A DNA stretch of 64,000 nucleotides from Paracoccaceae bacterium (GCA_004153385.1 SDAL01000001.1:124001-188000), one strand, 5' to 3'. Shown: positions 10,039 through 19,580, counted from the stretch's first letter. The notes: generated by a model from the sequence alone, not told the origin. Program-made: numbers and translations.

Positions 10039-10137
10039 TGATCTCCTCACCTTTATTTGAAGCTTTAATGGGACTTGGGCAGGGAACCCGCGTTTTTCAA
10101 CCCGCGTTACCTCCCGTTTCGCCATTCTTTGGAAAAA

Positions 10138-11493
10138 TCACTCTGTTCGAACCGGTGCCTTCATCGTTACCAGTTCTTCGGCCATCGTCGGATGGACCGC
10201 GCAGGTCGCATCGAACTGCGCCTTGGTGGCCCCCATCTTCATCGCGATCGCGACCATCTGGATCATTTCGCCCGCATCGGGCCCTACGATATGGCAGCCC
10301 TTGACGATCTGTGTCGCCTTGTCGACGACCAGTTTGAAAAATACCGGATCGGGATTGCCCGCAAAGGCCGATTTCATCGGTTTGAAGCTGGAGACATAGA
10401 CCTCAACAGGGCCTTCGGCGCGGGCCTCGTCCTCGGTCTGGCCGCAGGTGCCGAACTCCGGCTGGGTGAAAACGGCCGAGGCAACCATCGTGTGATCCAT
10501 CGTCCACGGCTTGTTGCCAAACACCGTATCCGCGAAAGCGTTGCCCTCGCGGATGGCCACAGGTGTCAGCTGGATGCGGTCGGTCACATCGCCCACTGCA
10601 TAGATGGAGGGGATGTTGGTTTGCGACCAGTCATCCACCTCGATCTCGCCGCGCAGGCCCAGCTTGACCCCCGCCGCCTCAAGGCCCAGACCATCGGTTG
10701 TGGGCACACGACCTGTGGCATAAAGCACTTTGTCATAGACCTCGTCGCGCAGGTCAGACGCATGGATGTGGTAGCTGTCGCCCTGACGGTCGATTTTATC
10801 GATCACGATGCCGGTGCGGATCTTGATACCGGCGCGCTGCATCTGTTCCACGATCACATCGCGGGCATCGGTATCAAAACTGCGCAGCAATTCGGAGCGG
10901 TTGAAGATTGTGACATCCACCCCCAGACCGTTCATGATGCAGGCGAATTCGCACGCGATATAGCCGCCGCCCACGATCAGCATCCGCTTGGGCAGGGTCT
11001 CAAGGTGGAAGATGTCGTTGGAGGTCAGCACATGTTCGCAGCCCTCGAAATCGGGCACGAAGGGCTTGCCGCCCACAGCCACCAGAATGTGTTTGGCCGA
11101 TTTGACAGTGCCATCGGCCAGTTTGACCTCGTGGGGGCCGGCCACGGTCGCGCGACAATCGTGGATTTCAACACCCGCGCTGGTCTGGCCCTTGCGATAA
11201 AGCCCTTCGAGCCGGTCGAGTTCGGCCTCAAGCCGTGTGCGAAACGCGGTCCAGTCAAAGCGGCCGACTTCGCCATCCCATCCGTAGGCACGTGCCTCCT
11301 CCATCGCGGCAGGAAACCCCGAGGCGTAGACCATCAGCTTTTTAGGCACGCAGCCGCGAATGACACAGGTCCCGCCCATACGGTATTCTTCGGCCAGTGC
11401 GACCTTGGCACCATGACCGGCTGCGATACGCGCGGCGCGCACACCGCCCGACCCGCCGCCGATAACAAAGAGGTCGTAATCGAATGCACTCAT
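10138..11493 (-). CDS. gor: Glutathione-disulfide reductase
   Basis: FAD-dependent NADPH:glutathione-disulfide oxidoreductase that keeps cytoplasmic glutathione reduced. The 451-residue protein has the FAD fingerprint IGGGSGG near residues 11-17, the redox-active disulfide Cys43/Cys48 in GGTCVIRGCVPKK, an NADPH Rossmann motif VGGGYIACEFA and the C-terminal HPTMAEEL with the catalytic His-Glu pair. I chose ATG 11493, 46 codons inside the longer open frame, because GGAGACG precedes it and the family begins here. It follows rpiA on the same strand, with a GC-rich hairpin in between. Confidence 0.95.
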   Translation of the reverse strand: MSAFDYDLFVIGGGSGGVRAARIAAGHGAKVALAEEYRMGGTCVIRGCVPKKLMVYASGFPAAMEEARAYGWDGEVGRFDWTAFRTRLEAELDRLEGLYRKGQTSAGVEIHDCRATVAGPHEVKLADGTVKSAKHILVAVGGKPFVPDFEGCEHVLTSNDIFHLETLPKRMLIVGGGYIACEFACIMNGLGVDVTIFNRSELLRSFDTDARDVIVEQMQRAGIKIRTGIVIDKIDRQGDSYHIHASDLRDEVYDKVLYATGRVPTTDGLGLEAAGVKLGLRGEIEVDDWSQTNIPSIYAVGDVTDRIQLTPVAIREGNAFADTVFGNKPWTMDHTMVASAVFTQPEFGTCGQTEDEARAEGPVEVYVSSFKPMKSAFAGNPDPVFFKLVVDKATQIVKGCHIVGPDAGEMIQMVAIAMKMGATKAQFDATCAVHPTMAEELVTMKAPVRTE

Positions 11494-11582
11494 AATCGTC
11501 TCCGTCTGTCTCGCGCGGGTAAGGATAGACCATACCTTGCGGGCATTGGCCAGAGCCGGCCGAAGGTTGCGGCGCGCCCGCG

Positions 11583-11621
11583 AAAAGGGGCGCGCGCGCC
11601 CCGACCGGTGCGGCGCGCGCG
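11583..11621 (-). terminator. GC-rich hairpin/terminator between rpiA and gor
   Basis: CGCGCGCGCC (11591-11600) pairs with GGCGCGCGCG (11612-11621). Alternatively the segment 11587-11602 is itself a palindrome (GGGGCGCGCGCGCCCC) followed on the minus strand by TTTT. It may attenuate transcription from rpiA into gor. Confidence 0.5.
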
Positions 11622-11631
11622 TGTCTTGCAT

Positions 11632-12417
11632 TTAGCCCAAGGGCGTGAACACTGCGGTGTCGCCGCTGAAATCCAGTTGCTCGCGGGTTACACGTCCATC
11701 ATTGCCGTCGCGAATTTCGATCTTGCCGTTTACGTCACCGATCACGACCGTATCGCAGATATCGATGAACAGGCCGTTTTCAACCACCCCTGCGATCTGG
11801 TTGAGTGCGATGGCCAGCGCCCGCGCATCACCGATTTTATTGAGGTGGCAGTCCACGATAAAATTGCCCTCATCGGTGCGGTAGGCCACATCATCTTGCA
11901 TCCGCAGCGTTGTCTGGCGGCCCAACACATCCATCCCGCCCAGCAATTCCTCGATCTGGTTGCGGCTTGACTGCCAACCGAAAGGGATCACCTCGACAGG
12001 CAGCGGAAATGTGCCCAAGTGGCTCACCTCTTTGGCCGCATCCGTAATCACCACCATCCGGTTCGAAGCGGTGGCAACGATCTTTTCTTGCAAAAGCGCG
12101 CCGCCGCCCCCCTTGATCAGATTGAGATCGGCATCGAATTCATCTGCCCCGTCAATTGTCAGATCCAGAAATTTCGCCTCTTCGAGCGTGATCAGCGGAA
12201 TATCGAGGCTGCGCGCCAGATCGGCGGTGCGGGTGGATGTGGGCACACCCACGACCGTGATCCCCTCGCGCCGGATACGTTCGCCCAGACAGCGCACCAT
12301 CCACGCGGCGGTGGAGCCGGTGCCAAGGCCGACCCGCATCCCGTCTTCAATGAAATCAACGGCGCGACGCGCGGCGGCGAATTTGGCTTTTTCAATTGGG
12401 GAAAGCTCGGCGGACAT
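11632..12417 (-). CDS. rpiA: Ribose-5-phosphate isomerase A
   Basis: Interconverts ribose 5-phosphate and ribulose 5-phosphate in the pentose phosphate pathway. The 261-residue protein carries the RpiA signature segments GTGSTAAW (32-39), DGADEFD (89-95) and KGGGGA (102-107), followed by the catalytic Glu of LLQEK at 111. The C-terminal 20 residues (QLDFSGDTAVFTPLG) extend beyond the E. coli protein (219). AGGAGCG lies before the start. Probably first gene of an rpiA-gor unit. Confidence 0.95.
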   Translation of the reverse strand: MSAELSPIEKAKFAAARRAVDFIEDGMRVGLGTGSTAAWMVRCLGERIRREGITVVGVPTSTRTADLARSLDIPLITLEEAKFLDLTIDGADEFDADLNLIKGGGGALLQEKIVATASNRMVVITDAAKEVSHLGTFPLPVEVIPFGWQSSRNQIEELLGGMDVLGRQTTLRMQDDVAYRTDEGNFIVDCHLNKIGDARALAIALNQIAGVVENGLFIDICDTVVIGDVNGKIEIRDGNDGRVTREQLDFSGDTAVFTPLG

Positions 12418-12894
12418 CAGGGCGCTCCTGTCAGGTCAATTCGGTTTTCTTATATCAAAGCCCCGTCTGCTGGCGAGCGGAAAAGCCCCCGGACGTGCCG
12501 GTGTATGGGGGCAAACCACCAGATCCCGTGCGCACGGACAAAGACGGTTGCTGCCACGACACAAAGGCAGGCCGGTGCGCCTGTTGTGGCGCGGCACTGC
12601 CGGCGTTGTGCACCACACGCCCCGATTGGGGCGGACACCGGACGTGTCGGCAAAGACCATGTCGGCAAAGACCATGCAGAAGGAAAGGCGGGCAGGGCCG
12701 CTGATTGCGATGCCGCGGGCCTTGCCTTGGGAGGCCAAGGGACCCGCGTGTTCGGGCGGGCCCCTTGGTAAGACGATCGCACGCGACGCTTGAGACATGT
12801 GCACATGGCGCGCCCGCCCGCACCGCCATACAAACGCGGACAGGGCCGGACAGGGCGCCTGCCACGGCGTAAACGTCGGCCCGCGCGCTGGGAT
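12418..12894. other. 477-bp gap with overlapping non-coding ORFs and a 15-bp tandem repeat
   Basis: Several ORFs overlap here on both strands, but none has a ribosome binding site, a domain or a plausible composition, so I regard them as products of the high GC content. A perfect tandem duplication of GTCGGCAAAGACCAT lies at 12646-12660 and 12661-12675. The rpiA promoter must lie near the left side. Confidence 0.5.
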
Positions 12895-14157
12895 TTAAAG
12901 GGCGCGCCAGCCGATATCGGTCCGCCAAAACCCCTCGGGCCAGTCGATCTGCTCGATCATTGCATAGGCCCTGTCATGGGCCTCTTGCAAGCTCGCGCCC
13001 CGTGCCGTCACGTTCAAAACGCGCCCGCCGGTCGCGGTGATCTGCCCGTCTTTGGCTGTGGTGCCGGCGTGAAACACCACTTGCTGGCTGTTTTCCTCGA
13101 TCATATCCAGCCCGCCGATAACGGTGCCCTTTTCATAGCTTCCGGGATATCCTTTGGCTGCCATGACCACACTGATCGCATGATCGTCCGCCCATTGCGG
13201 TTGCACATCGCCAAGACGTCCCTCGGCACAGGCCATAAGCAGATCGAGTACTTGCGCGCCCAGCCGCAGCATCAGCGCCTGACATTCCGGATCACCAAAG
13301 CGCACATTGTATTCCACCAGCCGCGGCTGGCCGTTCTGGATCATCAGCCCGGCATAAAGTACGCCTTGGAACGGGGTGCCACGGCGGGCCATTTCCGCAA
13401 TCGTCGGGCGGACGATTTCATCAAGCGCCTTTTGCTCGACCTGCGCATTCAGGATGGGGGCGGGTGAATAGGCCCCCATGCCGCCGGTGTTGGGGCCGGT
13501 ATCCCCATTGCCCACACGTTTATGATCCTGCGCGCCGCCGATCACGGCGATATCGGTGCCATCGGACAGGATAAAGAGCGAGGCTTCCTCGCCCTCCATA
13601 AACTCTTCGATCACGACTTCCGCGCCCGCCGCGCCAAAGGCGCCCGCGAAAATCTCGTCAAGCCCGTCAAGCGCCTCTTGCAAGGTCAGTGCCACAATCA
13701 CGCCTTTGCCTGCGGCCAGACCATCGGCCTTGATCACGATGGGCGCGCCTTGGGCGGTCACGTAATCGCGTGCAGGACCGGCTTGGGTAAAGCGGGCATA
13801 GGCGGCAGTGGGCGCATCACACGCATCGCATACCGCCTTGGTGAACGCTTTCGAGGCTTCGAGCTGGGCGGCCTGCGCGGAGGGGCCGAAGGTCAGATAT
13901 CCTTGCGCGCGCAGGGCATCGGCAACGCCAGCGGCCAAAGGGGCTTCGGGGCCGATCACCACGAAATCGATCGCCTGCTGCTGACACAGTTCCAAAACCG
14001 CATGTTTGTCACATGGATCAATGGCTGCGCATTCCGCAATCGCGGCAATCCCCGCATTGCCCGGGGCTACAATCAACCGGTCGCATTTCGGGTTTTGTTT
14101 GATCGCCCAAGCCAACGCATGTTCGCGCCCGCCGCTGCCCAGCACCAGAATGTTCAT
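12895..14157 (-). CDS. purD: Phosphoribosylamine-glycine ligase (GAR synthetase)
   Basis: Second step of de novo purine synthesis: ATP-dependent joining of glycine to 5-phosphoribosylamine. The 420 residues match the family length (about 425). The N-terminal PreATP-grasp motif MNILVLGSGGREHALAW is at the start, the ATP-grasp core includes IKADGLAAGKGVIVA and EEFMEGEEAS, and MGAYSPAP and YNVRFGDPECQ are family signatures. The frame is open far upstream to 15450, but ATG 14157 has AAGGAGCGGCT and is the conserved start. Divergent from xseA. Confidence 0.97.
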   Translation of the reverse strand: MNILVLGSGGREHALAWAIKQNPKCDRLIVAPGNAGIAAIAECAAIDPCDKHAVLELCQQQAIDFVVIGPEAPLAAGVADALRAQGYLTFGPSAQAAQLEASKAFTKAVCDACDAPTAAYARFTQAGPARDYVTAQGAPIVIKADGLAAGKGVIVALTLQEALDGLDEIFAGAFGAAGAEVVIEEFMEGEEASLFILSDGTDIAVIGGAQDHKRVGNGDTGPNTGGMGAYSPAPILNAQVEQKALDEIVRPTIAEMARRGTPFQGVLYAGLMIQNGQPRLVEYNVRFGDPECQALMLRLGAQVLDLLMACAEGRLGDVQPQWADDHAISVVMAAKGYPGSYEKGTVIGGLDMIEENSQQVVFHAGTTAKDGQITATGGRVLNVTARGASLQEAHDRAYAMIEQIDWPEGFWRTDIGWRAL

Positions 14158-14523
14158 AGCCGCTCCTTTTGGCCCCGCATTTGCGCGTTCTTCTACGGGC
14201 TCGGCATGGGTCTGGCAAGTCGGGCAACCGTCTATGGCACACGATGCCTCGGGCGGTGTGATGCAAACGGGTGTGATCATCGGGCAGGGCAAGGGGGCCG
14301 GTTTTACGGGGCGGGCGTCCCTGAGCGGCGGCGGGCCCAGCTTGTGCGCAGCGATCGGGCGATCGGGCGATCGGCATAGGGCCGCACCCTGAGGATGTGC
14401 CAACGCGATTGCAGGCGCGACCGGCCTGTCCGCCCGTGCCAGTTCCGGCGTCGAACACATGAAGCGGGCCTCCCGAACGGTTCGGGGATTGCACACGCGC
14501 GCCAGATCGCGGAATGTGGCGGC
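14158..14523. other. Divergent purD-xseA intergenic region
   Basis: 366 bp without a supported gene. It contains a short tandem of the 8-mer GATCGGGC (14353-14374, two full copies and a partial third). It should hold both promoters; none is clear to me. Confidence 0.45.
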
Positions 14524-16116
14524 ATGGATTTGTTTGAAGATGATGGCCCCGCGCAGGGCGGCAATGCGCATGATTATACCGTCTCGGAGCTTTCCGGCGC
14601 GGTCAAACGCGTGGTCGAAGGCGAGTTCGGCCGGATCCGTGTGCGCGGCGAGGTGGGGCGCGTCTCCATGCCGCGCTCGGGGCATCTGTATTTCGATCTG
14701 AAAGACGACCGTTCCGTTGTATCGGCGATCAGCTGGAAGGGGCAGGTTTCGCGCATGCAGATCCGTCCCGAAGAGGGGATGGAAGTTATCGCCACCGGCA
14801 AGATGACCACGTTTCCGGGGCAATCGAAATACCAGCTGATTGTGGATCATGTGGAGCCTGCGGGCGCGGGCGCGCTGATGGCAATGCTTGAGGCCCGCCG
14901 CAAGGCGCTGGAGGCAGAGGGGCTGTTTGCCCCCGAGCGCAAGCAGCCGCTGCCGTGGTTGCCGCAGGTGATCGGTGTGATCACATCGCCATCGGGGGCG
15001 GTCATCCGCGATATCCTGCACCGGCTCCGCGACCGTTTCCCGCGCCATGTGCTGATCTGGCCCGTGGCCGTTCAGGGGCAGGCGTGCGCCCCCGATGTGG
15101 CCCGCGCCATTCGCGGGTTTAACGCCCTTGGCCCGAACGGGCCTGTGCCGCGCCCCGATCTGTTGATTGTGGCGCGGGGTGGTGGCTCGATCGAGGATCT
15201 GTGGGGGTTCAACGAGGAGGCGGTCGTACGCGCCGCCGCCGAAAGCCGGATTCCGCTGATCTCGGCTGTGGGCCATGAAACGGACACGACATTGATCGAT
15301 CACGCCGCCGACAGACGTGCGCCCACGCCCACGGCTGCGGCGGAAATGGCGGTGCCTGTGCGCGCCGAACTGGCCATCTGGCTGCGCGAATCCGCCGCCC
15401 GCATGGACCGCGCCAGCCGCGCGCGCCTGGAACAACACCGCGTGCGCCATGCCGATCTGAGCCGCGCCTTGGGCCGGCCCGAGGCCATTCTGGCCCCCGC
15501 GCGCCAGCGGTTCGATCTGTGGGCCGAACGTCTTGATCCCGCGCTGCGCGGGGTCACCTTGCGCAATCGCGCCGATTTTGCGCGGCTTGAAGCGCGCCTG
15601 TCGCCCGGCCTTTTACGGCGCGCGATCGCCGAGCAGGTCCGGCGGCTTGAGGGCTTGGGCGCGCGCCTTGATGCCGCGCGAACACGCAATGTGGATGCCG
15701 CGCGCCGCCGCAATGCAGAAGGGCGCACACAGCTGTCCGCCCTTGGCGTGCGTATGACAGAGGCGCAAACGCGGCGCATGGCGCAGCTGGCCGAACGGCT
15801 GGAGCGGATGGACCGTATGCGCCAGACACTGGGGTATAAGGAAACACTGCGCCGTGGCTATGTTGTGGTGCGCGACGGCGATGGTGTGGTGACGCGTGCG
15901 GCACAGGCGACATCGGCCACCGCGCTGGAGGTGGAATTCCACGATGGCCGGATTTCCGTGACACCCGACGGGCGCACCCCGCAGGGCGGGCCGTCAGGGG
16001 GTGCCGACGGCCGCACGGCGACCAAGGCAAAAACGGCTGCAAAACCCCGCCCCGCGAAGGCAGGTAAATCAGATCCGGCGTCCAAAGACGGCCCCGTTCA
16101 GGGCAGCCTGTTCTGA
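14524..16116 (+). CDS. xseA: Exodeoxyribonuclease VII large subunit
   Basis: Catalytic subunit of the single-strand-specific exonuclease VII used in DNA repair. The 530-residue protein has the N-terminal OB-fold (about 10-110; YTVSELSGAVKRVVEG, then RGEVGR and GHLYFDLKD), the nuclease core with VITSPSGAVIRDI and ARGGGSIEDLWGFNEE, and a long Arg/Ala-rich helical region (about 270-450). The C-terminal 45 residues are Lys/Ala/Pro-rich. ATG 14524 was preferred over the more upstream GTG/ATG candidates because homology begins at MDLFEDD. The small subunit XseB is not in the window. Confidence 0.95.
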   Translation: MDLFEDDGPAQGGNAHDYTVSELSGAVKRVVEGEFGRIRVRGEVGRVSMPRSGHLYFDLKDDRSVVSAISWKGQVSRMQIRPEEGMEVIATGKMTTFPGQSKYQLIVDHVEPAGAGALMAMLEARRKALEAEGLFAPERKQPLPWLPQVIGVITSPSGAVIRDILHRLRDRFPRHVLIWPVAVQGQACAPDVARAIRGFNALGPNGPVPRPDLLIVARGGGSIEDLWGFNEEAVVRAAAESRIPLISAVGHETDTTLIDHAADRRAPTPTAAAEMAVPVRAELAIWLRESAARMDRASRARLEQHRVRHADLSRALGRPEAILAPARQRFDLWAERLDPALRGVTLRNRADFARLEARLSPGLLRRAIAEQVRRLEGLGARLDAARTRNVDAARRRNAEGRTQLSALGVRMTEAQTRRMAQLAERLERMDRMRQTLGYKETLRRGYVVVRDGDGVVTRAAQATSATALEVEFHDGRISVTPDGRTPQGGPSGGADGRTATKAKTAAKPRPAKAGKSDPASKDGPVQGSLF

Positions 16117-16124
16117 ACGGGGCC
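16090..16124 (+). terminator. 12-bp inverted repeat spanning the xseA stop codon
   Basis: GGCCCCGTTCAG (16090-16101) and CTGAACGGGGCC (16113-16124) are perfectly complementary with an 11-base loop, and the stop TGA (16114-16116) lies in the right arm. No T run follows, so termination efficiency is uncertain; a role in 3'-end stability is equally possible. Confidence 0.5.
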
Positions 16125-16259
16125 ACCTCGGTGTGGGGCGTCCGCACCCGATCATACGGACGCTTCGCACGGGTCGGGCACCGGGTCAGGAGGGCCAGAT
16201 AACAGCCCTATGCACCGGATATACCGCCTGTCGTGCATGGCGCCTTGAGAGGGCGGTCA

Positions 16260-16727
16260 TCACACGCCGACCTCGGGGCCCGGGCACAGCAGCGGCTCTG
16301 GGCTTTCTTGCAGCGAAATCAGAGGCGGGCCGCCGCTGCCGTCCATAAACTGCGCTTTGAGCCCTGCGGGCGTGTCGTAGAATTTCCAGCATTGCAGGCC
16401 ATTTTCATCCCTGTAGTCAAAGCAGATCTGCTCGCCTTTTGCGAACCATTTGCCTTCCTTGCACGCGCCTTCGGCAAAGGCCCACAAGACCCGCCGCCCC
16501 GGCAGATACTGCTCAACCCCGTAAGGCCGCCCGCCTGCGGAATAGGTGATGGTCTGGCCGGTTGTGCGGGCCGCGAACCCTTCTGCATCAAGAGGCGTGG
16601 CCGCCGGTGTCGATTGCGGGGCAGGCGGAACGGGGGACATGTCCTGATCGGCTGGGCGGTCTTCGGCCTGCGCCACAGCGGCGCACAGGCCGAAAGCACA
16701 GGCGAAGACAACAGATTTCAGATGCAT
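16260..16727 (-). CDS. Exported protein of unknown function, 155 aa
   Basis: Small periplasmic protein. A clear signal peptide (MHLKSVVFACAFGLCAAVAQA, cleavage after about residue 21) is followed by a Pro/Ala-rich spacer and a domain (about 55-140) with GQTITYSAGGRPYGVEQYLPG, then GKWFAKGEQICFDYRD and CWKFYD. The pattern of a low-complexity spacer followed by a small Trp/Cys-containing beta domain recalls DUF995-type proteins, but I cannot confirm membership. ATG 16727 has a strong CGGAGG ribosome binding site and defines the signal peptide. Convergent with xseA. Confidence 0.75.
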   Translation of the reverse strand: MHLKSVVFACAFGLCAAVAQAEDRPADQDMSPVPPAPQSTPAATPLDAEGFAARTTGQTITYSAGGRPYGVEQYLPGRRVLWAFAEGACKEGKWFAKGEQICFDYRDENGLQCWKFYDTPAGLKAQFMDGSGGPPLISLQESPEPLLCPGPEVGV

Positions 16728-17093
16728 GGAAGAACCTCCGCTGGATGGGACGCGGTCCGGGTTATGCGGGCCGCTCTTTCTTCTACCAAAGGACAGTTTG
16801 TCCGGTGCCGCAATAGGGCAATCGGCAATGGCGGTGTGCTCTGACGTGAATAGGCTCCATATCACGCCCGTAGGCATACGGGTGCGCGCACAAGCACATT
16901 GCCGCTCGGGGAAAGGGGCGGGCAATAGTAAGGGGCTTTGGCAGGTGTATGTGGTGCCCAAGCCAGTCATTTCTGGCGTCCGGCACGGCTATCGGCCCGA
17001 TGGCAGGTGAAAAACGCGCGGCTACAGCCATGCGAGGCTCTTCCATCATCGGTCCGGATTGATTAGGTGGAGTATAAGCAAAAAGGGATCGAT
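16728..17093. other. Divergent intergenic region upstream of ftsY
   Basis: 366 bp without a supported gene. Two small perfect hairpins are visible: GGACA/TGTCC at 16791-16803 and CCCGTA/TACGGG at 16867-16882. Promoters for the exported protein and ftsY should lie here but are not obvious. Confidence 0.45.
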
Positions 17094-18389
17094 ATGTCGT
17101 TTTTCAAAAAGCTCAAAGCCCGTATGACGCGGTCGTCTTCGAAGCTCGAAGAGGGGCTGGAGGATCTGGTCGCCGAAGGGGCAGACCGCGCCGCTTCTGC
17201 ACAACCCGATCCAGCGCCAGACACGATCCCGGCGCCGCATGACGCGACCGAGGCCCCGCGCGAGGAGGCCACACCATCGTCGGACACGGACGACATGCCC
17301 GCGGTTCCCGAGGTCGAGCAGCCCCCTGCGGTGGAACCCGAGCCCGAACCTTTGGCACCTCCTGCGCCGAAAACCGCGCCTGATCCTGCGCCACGGCCCG
17401 AGGCATCAACCACGCCGGAAATCGCACCCGAGCCGGAGCCCGCGCCACACTCCGCGCCAGCCGCAAAGATCGTGCCGGAACCGGAGGAGGCTCCCGCCCG
17501 TCCGGGATTTTTCGGGCGTCTGATCGGTGGCGGACTGCGCGACGACAGCCCCCGCCGCGTGCTGGATGACGCGTTCCTTGAAAGCCTTGAGGAGCTGCTG
17601 ATTGCCTCTGATATGGGGGTCGAGACATCTTTGCGCGTGTCCGCCAACCTCGCCGAAGGACGCATGGGGCGCAAATTGTCCGTCAACCAGATCAAATCGG
17701 CCTTGGCCGAGGAGGTTGCGCGGATCATGGAGCCGGTGGCAAAGCCGATGCCGATCTATAGCAAGCGTCCGCAGGTCGTGCTTGTTGTGGGGGTGAACGG
17801 TTCTGGCAAAACCACCACCATCGGTAAGCTTGCCTCGCAGTTCAAGGCGGCAGGTAAAACGGTGATCGTGGCGGCGGGTGATACCTTCCGTGCCGCAGCG
17901 GTGGAGCAGCTGAAGGTGTGGGGCGAGCGGGCAGATGTGCCGGTTCTGACCGCGCCAGAAGGGTCCGATCCGGCCAGCCTTGCCTTCGATGCGATGACCC
18001 GTGCCGAGGCCGAAGGCGCCGATCTGTTGATGATCGACACCGCAGGGCGTTTGCAAAACCGCGCCGATCTGATGGAGGAACTGGCCAAGATCGTCAGGGT
18101 CATTCGTAAAAAAGACCCGGAGGCCCCCCATAATACGCTGCTGGTGCTGGATGCGACGACGGGTCAGAATGCCCTCAATCAGGTTGAAACTTTCCAGAAG
18201 CTGGCAAATGTTACGGGTCTGGTTATGACCAAACTGGATGGCACGGCCAAGGGTGGGGTGCTTGTGGCACTGGCCGACCGTTTCGGCCTGCCGATCCATG
18301 CAATCGGTGTGGGTGAACAGATCGACGATCTGGCCCCCTTCGATCCGCAGGATTTTGCCCGTGCGCTTGTGGGGCTGGAGGATCGCTAA
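17094..18389 (+). CDS. ftsY: Signal recognition particle receptor FtsY
   Basis: GTPase that docks SRP-ribosome complexes at the membrane for co-translational insertion. The 431-residue protein has an acidic, Pro/Glu/Ala-rich N-terminal region (about 15-140), then the NG domain: N helices from about 150, G1 GVNGSGKTTT (about 233-242), DTAGR (about 315-319) and TKLDG (379-383). The start MSFFKKLKARM is the family-typical basic N terminus, 9 codons inside the longest frame, with AAGGGATC upstream. The gene heads a plus-strand run with the DMT permease and yciB. Confidence 0.96.
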   Translation: MSFFKKLKARMTRSSSKLEEGLEDLVAEGADRAASAQPDPAPDTIPAPHDATEAPREEATPSSDTDDMPAVPEVEQPPAVEPEPEPLAPPAPKTAPDPAPRPEASTTPEIAPEPEPAPHSAPAAKIVPEPEEAPARPGFFGRLIGGGLRDDSPRRVLDDAFLESLEELLIASDMGVETSLRVSANLAEGRMGRKLSVNQIKSALAEEVARIMEPVAKPMPIYSKRPQVVLVVGVNGSGKTTTIGKLASQFKAAGKTVIVAAGDTFRAAAVEQLKVWGERADVPVLTAPEGSDPASLAFDAMTRAEAEGADLLMIDTAGRLQNRADLMEELAKIVRVIRKKDPEAPHNTLLVLDATTGQNALNQVETFQKLANVTGLVMTKLDGTAKGGVLVALADRFGLPIHAIGVGEQIDDLAPFDPQDFARALVGLEDR

Positions 18390-18677
18390 GCCGCTTTGCG
18401 GTGGTTGGGGGCGGGGCACCAGGCCACCCAGCAAAAAACATGTGTTCCATCCCCGCGCTTTTGCGAAGGGTTTTGGGCGCAGGTTTCCTTTATGTCCGAT
18501 CAGCGGGCCACGACGCGGCGGGGCCGTGCAAGACATCTGGATCAATCTGCGCACCAGCACCGCTTCGTAATTTTGGGGCCCGTTCTTGTTCGGCTTGAGC
18601 TTTTGGATCTGTGCGTCTCGATCCTGTGAGAGGGGCTGCCGCCCCGCCCGATTGACCCTTTTCAGGAGCTGCTCGCG

Positions 18678-19580
18678 ATGAGCCACTATCTTGTATCGCT
18701 GGAGGGCACAGAGCTTGGCGGCACCGTTGCAATGGGGCTGGCCTTGTTGGCGGCGCTGTTGCATGCGCTTTTCGGCGCGCTGCAAAAGGGCCGACACGAT
18801 CCGTGGATCAGCCGCGCTGCGATTGACGGATGTTATGGTGTGATCGCCTTGCCGTTTGTGGTCTTTGTCGTGCCGTTCCCCGAGCCGCATATGTGGCCCA
18901 TTTTCGCTGGCGCGTTTTTCATTCACGCGGGCTATAAAATCGCACAGGCCATGACCTATACCCGGGGGGCCTATACGGTGGTCTATCCGGTCGTGCGCGG
19001 CACGGGGCCGTTTTTTGCGGTGATTGCAGCCGGCTTCATCTTTGGCGAGCGGTTCAGCTTGGGACAGTGGATGGGTGTTGCGGTGCTTTTGTCGGGCATC
19101 TACGGGCTTGCGATTTATAACTTGCGCACAATTACCCTGAACAGGGATACCATGGTACCTGCGCTGGCGATGGCGGTGCTGACGGGGGGCTTTGTCGCGG
19201 CCTACACAACCTATGACGCCTATGGCATTCGCGCCACCGCTGACCCTTTCACATTTCTGGCGTGGTTCTTTCTGATCGATGCGTGGCTGATGCCGGTGCT
19301 GACCGTCAGGCGCTGGACACAGCTGCCCAAAGCAGAGGTGCGGCCCCTTCTTATGCGGGGGGTGCTCGGTGCGGTGGTGGCGTTTTTCTCGTTCGGGGCG
19401 GTTATGCTGGCCACGCGGATCGACAAGGTGGGCGAGGCCGCGGTTTTGCGCGAAACCTCCACGGTTTTTGCGGCCCTGATCGGCTGGCTGGTTCTGGGCG
19501 AAAAGGTCGGCTGGTGGCGCGGCGCGCTGATGGCGCTGATCGCGCTCGGGGCCGTGATCGTGGAATTTGCCGGACGCTGA
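18678..19580 (+). CDS. DMT/EamA-family permease
   Basis: Predicted inner-membrane transporter of the drug/metabolite superfamily. The 300 residues contain about ten hydrophobic segments arranged as two EamA repeats (about 18-140 and 158-298). The end of each repeat shows the typical FGERFSLGQWMGVAVLLSGI and LGEKVGWWRGALMALIALGA patterns. CAGGAG ribosome binding site before ATG. The substrate cannot be predicted. It lies between ftsY and yciB, an arrangement I recall from other Rhodobacterales. Confidence 0.85.
   Translation: MSHYLVSLEGTELGGTVAMGLALLAALLHALFGALQKGRHDPWISRAAIDGCYGVIALPFVVFVVPFPEPHMWPIFAGAFFIHAGYKIAQAMTYTRGAYTVVYPVVRGTGPFFAVIAAGFIFGERFSLGQWMGVAVLLSGIYGLAIYNLRTITLNRDTMVPALAMAVLTGGFVAAYTTYDAYGIRATADPFTFLAWFFLIDAWLMPVLTVRRWTQLPKAEVRPLLMRGVLGAVVAFFSFGAVMLATRIDKVGEAAVLRETSTVFAALIGWLVLGEKVGWWRGALMALIALGAVIVEFAGR

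Noticed and set aside
10075-11970. 631-aa plus-strand ORF across gor and rpiA
   Set aside because: Antisense to two confidently identified genes. Its length comes from the high GC content and codon bias of the opposite strand.
12436-12928. Overlapping 122-157 aa ORFs in the rpiA-purD gap
   Set aside because: Three frames are open at once, none with a start signal or recognisable motif. They also run into purD.
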